Shown here piece by piece: positions 1-6,165 of a DNA stretch of 7,286 nucleotides (its first letter is position 1; each line of letters starts with the position of its first letter). This stretch comes from Desulfobacterales bacterium HSG17 (GTDB lineage Bacteria > Desulfobacterota > Desulfobacteria > Desulfobacterales > Desulfococcaceae). The notes under the pieces were generated by a model. The model made no database searches. It saw only the letters and a list, made by a program, of their open reading frames with translations, and was not told the origin of the DNA. Location: NCBI GenBank assembly GCA_030377945.1, contig JAUCGD010000157.1:1-7286 (forward strand), in the 5' to 3' direction. The translations under genes and the position numbers were made by a program.

Positions 1-110
1 CGAGACACAATTCGGTGATTCTTGTTCCGATATTCCCGGTAGATATTGATAAAATTTGTCATGCATCGAATAAAAATATGCGAACTATCTCTTTATGCAT
101 TTTTCAACAA

Positions 111-140
111 AATCCGTTAGAATCAGTGAAAATCCTGTGC
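111..140. repeat. Degenerate 10-bp tandem repeat spanning the DUF499 stop codon
   Basis: Three consecutive 10-mers on the plus strand: AATCCGTTAG, AATCAGTGAA and AATCCTGTGC. All share AATC at the same phase. The last unit and part of the second encode the final residues and stop codon of the DUF499 reading frame. Short arrays of this AATCC(T/G)GT kind are familiar from intergenic regions of many bacteria, so this may mark the point where the original gene was broken. The function is unknown. Confidence 0.55.
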
Positions 141-1970
141 GTACTGGGCTTTTTTTTCATCAAGTTCTTTACGTTGAGGATGGCTTTCGGACAGTTCATT
201 CTCAGCTTTGGTTACTGCATAGACATGCCTGGCTGATTTTTCTACGCTGGCCATCATGGATTTCTCGCCTGTTAATACTAGAATATTATTTTTACAAGGC
301 AGATTGGCGTAAAATTCTTTGATGACATCCGGCGGGACCTTACCGTCCGGGCTGATAATGAGCATGGCGCGGGATGATTTAAGAACAGCCGCTGCCTCAT
401 CCACCTCTGGAAGCGGAAGCACTTTTTCATAGGCTTCTTTTGTGGTAGGCGCGTACATCTCATTAAGACGATGCCGTATCAGTTCGTCAACTTTGTTCTG
501 CGGAGCTTTTTCTGCGTAACCCTGGAGCTTTTTTGTCAGGTTTTCCTGATGATCGAAGTAATACCTTCCTTCCTGGGTCTGGTGCAGGTACCAGGAGGTT
601 TTTTCCAGCTCAAGAAAAGCTTTTTTAAATTCCCCTGCCTGATTATTCGGGTCTATCAGACACTCCAGCATCTCACTTTCCAAAAGCCCCTTTACCGAAT
701 TAACTGCTGTTGAAAGGCTCGCAGTTAAAAGAAGTGTGCCGACTTGTTTTGCATACTGGCTGCTATTGGCAATGTCGATAATCTGGGCATGGGCGCTCTG
801 GGTCGAATCCCAAAGGTCTTTTGAGATTACATCCCGCATTTCCGAAATATCAGCCAGTTTTTCCCGGACATCATGTATTGAAAGATCAAAGTGCTGGGCA
901 CCGATCAGATATATATCCTCATTACTTTCCCACACCGACTTTAAAAGACGGGAGACCAGTTCCATAAGGCCGCGGGTCTGCCTGAACTTTTCGTTTTCCT
1001 TGAAAAGCGCAACAATGCTTTTGAAACTCGGATGGAAAGGATAGGTCATTTCAATTTCATTGGCAAGTGACTCTGCGCTTCTATCCACTGATTTTGCTTT
1101 GGCCGCTTCAGCTAAACGGCCTGCGTAAACTGACGCAATTTCGACAATTTCACTATTATCCGGCAGAGAAATAAATAATCTTTTTCGGATGATCTCATAG
1201 ATTTCGTTTGTTTCAAGATTTACAGGGGTAATACTTATCTCCGCCCTTCCCAGTTCCTGGGTGGCATCATCAAGGGCCTTCTGAATCAATTTACCGCCAG
1301 TGTCATAAGCTGCTTCCAGGTCAGATACAACTATACATACATTCTTTTTTTTGGAACCTGCGGTGAGCATGTTGGAAAAAGCCCTGGTGACAACATCAGC
1401 AACTGTTCCCTGCCCTAAAACCTGGGTGCTGTAATAATGAAAATACGGGGGCATTTCATCAAGCAGAATTAAAACCGGTTCATCTCCCTCAAACAGTTTC
1501 AGCCAGGCACTTTCATCCGGGGCTTTTGCACCGGATTCCCAATATTCTTTGAATAGCGCTTCTTTATCTAACTGCCGGGCAATTTCACCCCATAAATAAG
1601 TATGGGGATTGTTACGTCCATTAAAAGCAGCCGTTTTGGCAAAGGAAAATCCTCCCTGATGAGGTATTTCACCAATTTTCTGAGTCCTTAACTTTGCATC
1701 TTTAGCAAGAAGACCGAAACCAACCATCAAGTGGGTTTTACCACCACCCATAGCCTGTTTAAGATGAAAAACCGTATCGTTCGATTTACCGGCAAGTCTC
1801 GCCATTCCTTTGGTAAGCAGTATTTTCATACCTTCAGTAATAAAGGTTTCTCCAAAATATTCTTTCCCGTCTGTGTCGTGAATAATCCGGTCTAATTTTT
1901 CTATCTGGTCACCAACATTGATTTCCAGAGCATTGGGCTGGAGCTTACAGGCATTACGAATTGTTTTCAT
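123..1970 (-). CDS. DUF499-family P-loop ATPase, apparently C-terminally truncated
   Basis: A 615-residue protein that I recognise as the N-terminal and central part of the DUF499 family. These are large ATPases found next to DNA methylases (DUF1156 type) and helicases in putative phage-defence clusters, and they resemble BrxC/PglY of BREX; the biochemical role is not established. Visible motifs: a Walker A-like QAMGGGKTH (about residues 72-80, with Q in place of the usual first glycine) and a Walker B strand PVLILLDEMP (about 165-174). No signal peptide or membrane segment, so cytoplasmic. ATG at 1970 is chosen over the GTG codons at 1979 and 1976 because AGAGG lies 8 nt upstream of it and family members begin MKT-like. 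From memory, full-length members are nearer 900-1100 residues, so several hundred C-terminal residues are missing. The frame ends at TGA (123-125) inside a short tandem repeat. No methylase or helicase partner is in the window. The family call is firm; truncation is inferred from remembered length. Confidence 0.85.
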   Translation of the reverse strand: MKTIRNACKLQPNALEINVGDQIEKLDRIIHDTDGKEYFGETFITEGMKILLTKGMARLAGKSNDTVFHLKQAMGGGKTHLMVGFGLLAKDAKLRTQKIGEIPHQGGFSFAKTAAFNGRNNPHTYLWGEIARQLDKEALFKEYWESGAKAPDESAWLKLFEGDEPVLILLDEMPPYFHYYSTQVLGQGTVADVVTRAFSNMLTAGSKKKNVCIVVSDLEAAYDTGGKLIQKALDDATQELGRAEISITPVNLETNEIYEIIRKRLFISLPDNSEIVEIASVYAGRLAEAAKAKSVDRSAESLANEIEMTYPFHPSFKSIVALFKENEKFRQTRGLMELVSRLLKSVWESNEDIYLIGAQHFDLSIHDVREKLADISEMRDVISKDLWDSTQSAHAQIIDIANSSQYAKQVGTLLLTASLSTAVNSVKGLLESEMLECLIDPNNQAGEFKKAFLELEKTSWYLHQTQEGRYYFDHQENLTKKLQGYAEKAPQNKVDELIRHRLNEMYAPTTKEAYEKVLPLPEVDEAAAVLKSSRAMLIISPDGKVPPDVIKEFYANLPCKNNILVLTGEKSMMASVEKSARHVYAVTKAENELSESHPQRKELDEKKAQYAQDFH

Positions 1971-1978
1971 TATCACCA

Positions 1979-1983
1979 CCTCT
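1979..1983 (-). promoter_or_regulatory. Ribosome binding site of the DUF499 gene
   Basis: AGAGG on the minus strand, 8 nt before the ATG at 1970. It favours that ATG over the in-frame GTG codons at 1979 and 1976, which overlap or abut the site. Confidence 0.6.
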
Positions 1984-2098
1984 TATTATCAATCAATTAC
2001 TTCTTCTCTTGCAGCCGCAACAGGCAGCCGGTATATCTGGTCAGATCAATTTATCATATTTTCGACACTATTATTCAGCACAAACACCTGATTGGTTA

Positions 2099-2125
2099 AC
2101 TATATTTTTTTTGAAATAAGTACAA
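2099..2125 (-). promoter_or_regulatory. Possible promoter for the DUF499 gene
   Basis: On the minus strand TTGTAC (2120-2125) is followed after 15 nt by TATAGT (2099-2104). This resembles a sigma-70 -35/-10 pair with a shorter than ideal spacer, about 130 nt upstream of the DUF499 start. It is a weak match in AT-rich DNA, so low confidence. Confidence 0.22.
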
Positions 2126-2136
2126 TTAACTACAAA

Positions 2137-2153
2137 CCTTATTTCCGATAAGG
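2137..2153. repeat. Small inverted repeat upstream of the DUF499 gene
   Basis: CCTTAT, a 5-nt loop, then ATAAGG: a perfect 6-bp inverted repeat just upstream of the possible -35 element. It could be a regulator-binding site or chance. The rest of the 1971-2182 spacer shows no gene or RNA that I can recognise. Confidence 0.3.
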
Positions 2154-2182
2154 GATTTGCCAAATATTAATCTACCCATGCG

Positions 2183-2233
2183 GCCTGGAGCTAAAGCTCC
2201 AGGCTATAAGCTGAACCAGGCTAAAGCCTGCTG
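2183..2233 (+). repeat. REP-like double-hairpin repeat, copy 1
   Basis: Hairpin A has 10-bp arms GCCTGGAGCT / AGCTCCAGGC with an AA loop (2183-2204). A linker, CTATAAGCTGAACCA, overlaps both hairpins (2204-2218). Hairpin B is CAGGCT-AA-AGCCTG (2217-2230), and TGCTG ends the unit. Copy 2 lies in opposite orientation 25 nt away and matches this layout. Paired inverted palindromes of this size resemble REP/BIME elements mobilised by RAYT (Y1 transposase-like) proteins. No RAYT gene is in the window. Confidence 0.75.
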
Positions 2234-2258
2234 TTAAAGTCATATTTTGTTATTTATT

Positions 2259-2310
2259 CAGCACCCTTTAGGGTGGTTTAGCTTGTAGCTGGGGGATTTA
2301 TTCCCCAGCT
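2259..2310 (-). repeat. REP-like double-hairpin repeat, copy 2 (inverted)
   Basis: Read on the minus strand. Hairpin A' has AGCTGGGG / CCCCAGCT arms (2303-2310 with 2287-2294) around an 8-nt AT-rich loop that can extend the stem. The linker CTACAAGCTAAACCA matches copy 1 at 13 of 15 positions. Hairpin B' is CACCCT-AA-AGGGTG (2262-2275), followed by TGCTG. Stem sequences differ from copy 1 but remain fully paired. On the plus strand GTAG (2285-2288) runs into the foot of hairpin A', recalling the conserved tetranucleotide beside REP hairpins. Lying just after the end of the receiver-GGDEF gene, it could protect or shape that transcript's 3' end. There is no U-run typical of an intrinsic terminator. 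Confidence 0.75.
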
Positions 2311-2352
2311 TTATGCTTGCAATATCGCTAAATCCCGCCCAATTCTTATAAC

Positions 2353-3297
2353 CTATCCTGCTACCTGATTTCTTCCACTTTCCTTGGCCCTATACAGCGC
2401 AGCATCGGCAGCTTCAATCAATTCTATTCTAACCCTGTCCAATGCAGCATCACCAGCTTTACTTGTTTCTAAAGAAGATATTATCTTTTCCGGTTCAATA
2501 CATGCAACTCCGAGGCTCAAGCTTACATAATCTGCGGCTTTTGAATAAGCGTGGGGGATATTCAACGCAGCAACAGTCAGACGTATTGCTTCGGCAATTG
2601 CCAGTGCCCCGTTTAAATCTGTTGTGGGCAGGATTATGCCGAATTCTTCTCCCCCGTACCGGGCAGCAAGGTCACTGGATCTTTTGATAATTTTTTTAAT
2701 GGATTGTGCTACATTTCGAAGGCATCTATCCCCTTGGGCATGACCGTAATTATCATTGAATTGTTTAAAACAATCTATATCTGCCAATATCAGTGGGAGT
2801 GCTGTCCTGTTGCGGCCTGCCCGCCCTAATTCACTTTGAAGCTTTTCATCAAACCGCCTGCGGTTGGGAATTTCCGTAAGTCCGTCCAGGGATGCCATTT
2901 TTTCAAGCAGGTCGGTTTTTCGCTTGAGGGTCATATGGGTTTTAACCCGTGTCTTAACAATTATGGGATTAATCGGTTTGGTGATATAATCAACTGCTCC
3001 AAGCTCAAGACCCTTGACTTCATTTGCTGTTTTATCAAGTGCAGTGATAAAAATTACAGGAATATTCATAGTTCTTTCTTCATTTTTAAGTGTTTTGAAC
3101 ACTTCATACCCATCCATGTCAGGCATCAGCAAATCCAGGAGAATAAGATCAGGCCGGTTTTTTCCCTTAGAAGCATTAATGGCTTGGGCCCCGTTTTTGG
3201 CAACCATAATCTTGTATTCATTTTTCAGCAGGTTTGTCAGTATCTTGCGGTTATGACTTTCATCATCCACAATAAGGATGCGTTCCGTTTTTTCCAT
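2353..3297 (-). CDS. Receiver-GGDEF response regulator (diguanylate cyclase)
   Basis: A 314-residue cytoplasmic PleD/WspR-style protein predicted to make cyclic di-GMP from two GTP when phosphorylated. Receiver domain, about residues 5-122: acidic pair D11/D12, phosphoacceptor D55 in LLDLLMPDMDG, T85 and K107 all present. GGDEF domain, about 133-314: DGLTEIPNRRRF opening, metal-binding D173 in LADIDCFK, GHAQGD, and active-site GGEEF at 215-219, a functional variant. An RxxD motif (RSSD, 206-209) sits five residues before it, as in cyclases with a product-inhibition site. All key residues are intact, so it is probably active. The ATG at 3297 is chosen because GGAGG lies 6 nt upstream; an adjacent ATG at 3300 has only 3 nt spacing, and an in-frame start at 3339 lacks a clear site. 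It follows the two-receiver/HPt gene after a gap of about 66 nt and is its most likely phosphorelay partner. Confidence 0.93.
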   Translation of the reverse strand: MEKTERILIVDDESHNRKILTNLLKNEYKIMVAKNGAQAINASKGKNRPDLILLDLLMPDMDGYEVFKTLKNEERTMNIPVIFITALDKTANEVKGLELGAVDYITKPINPIIVKTRVKTHMTLKRKTDLLEKMASLDGLTEIPNRRRFDEKLQSELGRAGRNRTALPLILADIDCFKQFNDNYGHAQGDRCLRNVAQSIKKIIKRSSDLAARYGGEEFGIILPTTDLNGALAIAEAIRLTVAALNIPHAYSKAADYVSLSLGVACIEPEKIISSLETSKAGDAALDRVRIELIEAADAALYRAKESGRNQVAG

Positions 3298-3303
3298 CAT
3301 ATT

Positions 3304-3308
3304 CCTCC
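3304..3308 (-). promoter_or_regulatory. Ribosome binding site of the receiver-GGDEF gene
   Basis: A consensus GGAGG on the minus strand, 6 nt from the ATG at 3297 and 3 nt from the ATG at 3300. It argues against the longer in-frame start at 3339. Confidence 0.8.
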
Positions 3309-3358
3309 AAATTATCAATTTTTTCGGAGCTGTTCCCAAAACTGTTTCAGGTATATTC

Positions 3359-3377
3359 CAGAGCTATTTCAGCTCTG
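3359..3377. repeat. Inverted repeat over the stop codon of the receiver-HPt gene
   Basis: CAGAGCT, a 5-nt ATTTC loop, then AGCTCTG. This 7-bp perfect stem contains the TAG stop (3364-3366). On the minus strand no T-run follows, so it is not a standard terminator. It may affect transcript stability between the two genes or be chance. Confidence 0.35.
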
Positions 3378-5082
3378 TTATCAATTCCTCAAGAGTATTT
3401 CCGGCTGCTTCAAATTCCAGGTCTTCAATTTGCAAAACCAGTTTGCGTGCAAGTTTTTTATGGCGGGTCTGCCCTAATAATTGATACAATTCCCCGGCTC
3501 TGTCCTCGGATTCAGGATCCATCTCATCCATAAGTACTTTCAAGCTGTTTGTAATAGAAGCAAGTTCTTCAAAACAAGGTAGAGAAATTCCCTGGTCAGT
3601 ATGTTCCAAAGTCCTTGTTTCTGTTATCTCTGCAAAAGATGCAATACTTGACATCACTTTGCCAAGTTCCTTATTCAAGGCAGCCGCAGGTTCATTAATT
3701 TCATGAAAGGCATTCTCTTTCAATGCATTATTGAGTATTTCAGATAAATTGAAAAGTTTTAAAGCACCAATACTGCCCCCTATGGCTTTAAGGTTGTGGA
3801 CCAGCCTTTGAGCTGTGAACAAATCATTATCATATAATGCTTTTATAATCAGGTCTGCATCATTGGAATGAACATTAAAAAAATTAATCAAAAGGTTGAT
3901 GTATAATTCCCTGTTACCTCCCACCCTTTTCAGACCTTCTGAGATATTAATCCCGCTTAGGTGATCCTGAAAATTTATTTTTTCCAAATTTAAAATCTTT
4001 GTATCAATTTTCTGCTGAACCTGTTTGAAACGGAAAATCTGCCTGCTTTCTTTTTCAGGTATCCATTTTTTTAAGGTTGAAAAAAAATTTCCCGGATCAA
4101 TGGGTTTGGGAATATGGTCATTCATCCCCACACCCAGGTATTTTTCCCGGTCCCCGGCCATAGCATTGGCTGTCATGGCAATAATGGGCAGCATTTCAAA
4201 TTCTGGTATCTTTCGGACAGCCTTTGTTGTTTCATAACCATCCATTTCAGGCATCAGGATATCCATGAGCACAAGATCAAATTTCTCCTGATTTTCCTGA
4301 TTTTCCTGATTTTTTTTGTGGGGAGCCAGCTTATCCAATACTTCACATCCATTATTAACAACTGAAACTCTTAAACCGGCCTGCTCAAGAAGCTCAGTTG
4401 CAAGCTGTTGATTGATGTAATTATCTTCTGCCAGTAGAATCCTGGCTCCCTGCCTTCCTTCCAGGATATCAATTTTCCATTTTCCGGTATAATTCTTCTT
4501 TGCTCCAAATTCCCTGTTACCAGCCATTACCTCTGAAATGGTATCTATCAAATCCGATATTATTACCGGTTTCACAAGAATTCCATCAATACCGCTGTCT
4601 TCAGCCTGCTGTATTATTTCTTCTTTTCCATATGCTGTTAGCATTAGAATAATTTGAATTCCAGAAGGATCATGATGAGTCCTGATTTTTTTTGCAGTTT
4701 CCATCCCGTTCATTCCAGGCATGTTCCAGTCCATCAACACCAGGAAAGGATTTTCTTTATCAGCCTTTTTTACGGCTTTATTTTTTACGGCTTTATTTTT
4801 TAAGATTTCAAGGGCAGCCTCACCAGAATCAACAGATGTCACTTTGGAAGAAAAATACTGCAATGTATCATTGAGCATTTCCCTTGAACCGGCAGAATCA
4901 TCAATGATCAGGATATTGAGATTTTGTATTTCCGGCTTGATTGAAGATTTTTCGTCTATATCTTTTCCATTTGGTTCTTTTATATCTGGTTCTTTTATAT
5001 CCGGTCTGGCAAAAACAGCACTAAATATAAAATTACTGCCTTTTCCTGATTTACTTTCCACCTGTATTTCACCCTGCATCAT
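3364..5082 (-). CDS. C-terminal fragment of a hybrid histidine kinase: REC-REC-HPt
   Basis: A 572-residue product with no sensor or catalytic part. It opens with MMQGEIQVESKSGKGSNF, the last strands of a HATPase domain, so it is the 3' portion of a hybrid kinase gene rather than a free-standing protein. Receiver 1 (about residues 55-190) has phosphoacceptor D118, T149 and K171. Receiver 2 (about 212-343) has D274 in LVLMDILMPEMDG, T304 and K326. The HPt domain (about 380-470) has phosphorylatable H429 in VHNLKAIGGSIGA. About 100 C-terminal residues are unassigned. All phosphotransfer residues are present, so these domains could still relay phosphate from another kinase. The ATG at 5082 overlaps the upstream TGA as ATGA, which could allow translational coupling; an in-frame GTG at 5088 is the alternative. 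Linkers contain three in-frame microrepeats. The domains are certain; expression as a separate protein is not. Confidence 0.85.
   Translation of the reverse strand: MMQGEIQVESKSGKGSNFIFSAVFARPDIKEPDIKEPNGKDIDEKSSIKPEIQNLNILIIDDSAGSREMLNDTLQYFSSKVTSVDSGEAALEILKNKAVKNKAVKKADKENPFLVLMDWNMPGMNGMETAKKIRTHHDPSGIQIILMLTAYGKEEIIQQAEDSGIDGILVKPVIISDLIDTISEVMAGNREFGAKKNYTGKWKIDILEGRQGARILLAEDNYINQQLATELLEQAGLRVSVVNNGCEVLDKLAPHKKNQENQENQEKFDLVLMDILMPEMDGYETTKAVRKIPEFEMLPIIAMTANAMAGDREKYLGVGMNDHIPKPIDPGNFFSTLKKWIPEKESRQIFRFKQVQQKIDTKILNLEKINFQDHLSGINISEGLKRVGGNRELYINLLINFFNVHSNDADLIIKALYDNDLFTAQRLVHNLKAIGGSIGALKLFNLSEILNNALKENAFHEINEPAAALNKELGKVMSSIASFAEITETRTLEHTDQGISLPCFEELASITNSLKVLMDEMDPESEDRAGELYQLLGQTRHKKLARKLVLQIEDLEFEAAGNTLEELITELK
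4286..4312. repeat. In-frame 9-bp repeat, three copies
   Basis: Three perfect copies of TCCTGATTT on the plus strand, encoding NQENQENQE on the minus strand, in receiver 2 just before its phosphoacceptor strand. The 9-bp unit keeps the frame. It probably arose by replication slippage. Confidence 0.8.
4766..4801. repeat. In-frame 15-bp repeat, two copies plus a partial one
   Basis: Two perfect copies of TTTTTTACGGCTTTA (4766-4780, 4781-4795) followed by a third TTTTTT. They encode the lysine-rich segment NKAVKNKAVKK in receiver 1, shortly before its phosphoacceptor strand. Confidence 0.8.
4973..5002. repeat. In-frame 15-bp repeat, two copies
   Basis: GGTTCTTTTATATCT repeated with one change in the last base (4973-4987, 4988-5002). 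It encodes PDIKE twice in the linker between the HATPase remnant and receiver 1. Confidence 0.75.
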
Positions 5083-6113
5083 TTCCACCAGTTTTTACTT
5101 ATGTCAGTTTTCCAATCAAGACCTTTATTCTGAATTTTTCTGAAAAAAATTGTTTCAATACCATCAATTATTTCCTTGATACTTACAGGTTCAGGGTTTA
5201 TTTTCATTCTACCGGCCTCAATTTTTGAAAGATCAATAATATCATCTATCAAGGAAAGCAGGACTTTTCCGCTGCTTTGAATATTTTGCAGATAACTTTT
5301 ATATTGAGGAGTATCAATTTTATCCAGCAACAGCTCGCTGAAGCCTAAAATGGAGTTCATGGGTGTACGAATTTCATGACTCATATTGGCTATAAACTCA
5401 CTTTTAAAGCGATTTGCCATTTCAGCATCTTCTTTTGCTTTTTTCAATTTTTCATTAGCCAGCTTTCTTTCAGTAATATCACTGATAAGCCCCTCTAATG
5501 CAATAACTTCCCTGTTTTCATTATAAACAGCCTGGCCCTGTTCATAAGCCCATTTTTCAAGGCCGGTTCTGTCAAGAATACGGTATATTATTGCAAAAGG
5601 GCGGTGTTCGTTTAATGCTTCCTGAATATTTACGCTGACAGAGCTTAAATCCTCATGATGAATCAGGGAAGAATAGGCAATCTCATTGTTATTGACAAGA
5701 GAATCAGGTCTATACCCTGTAAGCTCATAACAGCCTTTACTGACAAATTCCATTTTACGTTCAGGGTTGTTAGTACACCGGTAAGCCATACCCGGAAGGC
5801 TGCTCACAAGAGTTTTCATGGCCCGCTCACTTTCCCTTAAAGCAAGCTCAGACATGGCAAGCTCAGATGTTTGTTTTGCAATCTGAATCTCCAGTTTTTT
5901 TCGATCTGATTCAATGTAACGGATTCGCCATTTTATTACACCTGTAATTACTCCGATTATCAATATAAACAATAATAAGCCTGCCCAGGGATTATTCCAC
6001 CAATTGGAGGACAAATCGCTAGTGTCATGTGCATAAGCCTGAATAGAGGTAAATACCATCAGGATTATGACGCAAAAACTGTTAAAAAAATAATTCCGGG
6101 TTATCCAATACAT
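5079..6113 (-). CDS. N-terminal fragment of a hybrid histidine kinase: signal/TM-PAS-HisKA
   Basis: A 344-residue inner-membrane sensor kinase fragment. Numbering from the ATG at 6113: a signal-like segment 1-28 ending AYA|HD, a very short periplasmic stretch, a membrane helix at about 44-60, a charged probable coiled coil 64-96, a PAS domain about 96-216 ending in DITERK, and a HisKA dimerisation domain with the phosphorylatable H246 in MSHEIRTPMN. The frame runs through DLSKIEAGRM into the first strand of the HATPase domain (KGLDWKTDISKN) and stops at TGA within five codons. N, G1 and G2 boxes are all absent, so it cannot bind ATP and is predicted unable to autophosphorylate. The next frame resumes at the far end of the same domain, so this is half of a broken gene. 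ATG 6113 has AAGG 8 nt upstream; a TTG 36 nt earlier has no such site. It lies 52 nt after mtnA. WWNNPW before the membrane helix recalls kinases with large periplasmic Y_Y_Y sensors, absent here. Confidence 0.85.
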   Translation of the reverse strand: MYWITRNYFFNSFCVIILMVFTSIQAYAHDTSDLSSNWWNNPWAGLLLFILIIGVITGVIKWRIRYIESDRKKLEIQIAKQTSELAMSELALRESERAMKTLVSSLPGMAYRCTNNPERKMEFVSKGCYELTGYRPDSLVNNNEIAYSSLIHHEDLSSVSVNIQEALNEHRPFAIIYRILDRTGLEKWAYEQGQAVYNENREVIALEGLISDITERKLANEKLKKAKEDAEMANRFKSEFIANMSHEIRTPMNSILGFSELLLDKIDTPQYKSYLQNIQSSGKVLLSLIDDIIDLSKIEAGRMKINPEPVSIKEIIDGIETIFFRKIQNKGLDWKTDISKNWWK

Positions 6114-6121
6114 TAATTGAG

Positions 6122-6125
6122 CCTT
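6122..6125 (-). promoter_or_regulatory. Ribosome binding site of the sensor kinase fragment
   Basis: AAGG on the minus strand, 8 nt before the ATG at 6113. It is short, but is the only plausible site near either candidate start and favours ATG 6113 over TTG 6149. Confidence 0.45.
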
Positions 6126-6165
6126 AATTATTATGAAATCTGAATTCAAAAAATCAGAATATTTT

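Larger units (their letters stand above)
3364..6113 (-). pseudogene. Hybrid sensor histidine kinase gene broken by loss of its HATPase domain
   Basis: The two flanking fragments together give the normal order signal/TM-PAS-HisKA-[HATPase]-REC-REC-HPt of a BarA-like hybrid kinase. The HATPase domain is missing between DISK (upstream frame) and KLVEMMQGE (downstream frame), and the two parts differ by one base in frame. An intact gene would carry roughly 110-130 more residues at 5079-5107. The junction falls in ATAAGTAAAAACTGG, which can be read as the start of HATPase (ISKN) in one frame and as the conserved (IS)KKLVEMM end in the other. An assembly error cannot be excluded from sequence alone. 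Confidence 0.75.

Noticed and set aside
1..62. Minus-strand open frame from ATG at 60-62 running off the left edge (begins MTNFINIYREYRNK)
   Set aside because: Only about 20 codons, no ribosome site, and another frame over the same bases is also open. It could be the start of a mobile-element gene, but nothing supports that here.
2287..2310. Intrinsic terminator of the receiver-GGDEF gene
   Set aside because: A good stem, but no T-run follows it on the minus strand, and it is one part of a larger repeated double-hairpin unit, so it is better called a repeat.
2183..2310. CRISPR array
   Set aside because: Only two units, in opposite orientations and with different stem sequences; no regular direct repeat and spacer pattern.
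2836..3477. Long plus-strand open frame (213 codons) opposite the receiver-GGDEF and receiver-HPt genes
   Set aside because: Antisense shadow of well-supported minus-strand genes, rich in Phe, Cys and Ser with no recognisable domain. The same applies to the other plus-strand frames.
5090..5100. Canonical programmed frameshift site at the kinase junction
   Set aside because: The run is T AAA AAC, not the full A AAA AAC slippery heptamer. Even a fused product would lack the HATPase domain, so loss by deletion explains the break better than programmed recoding.
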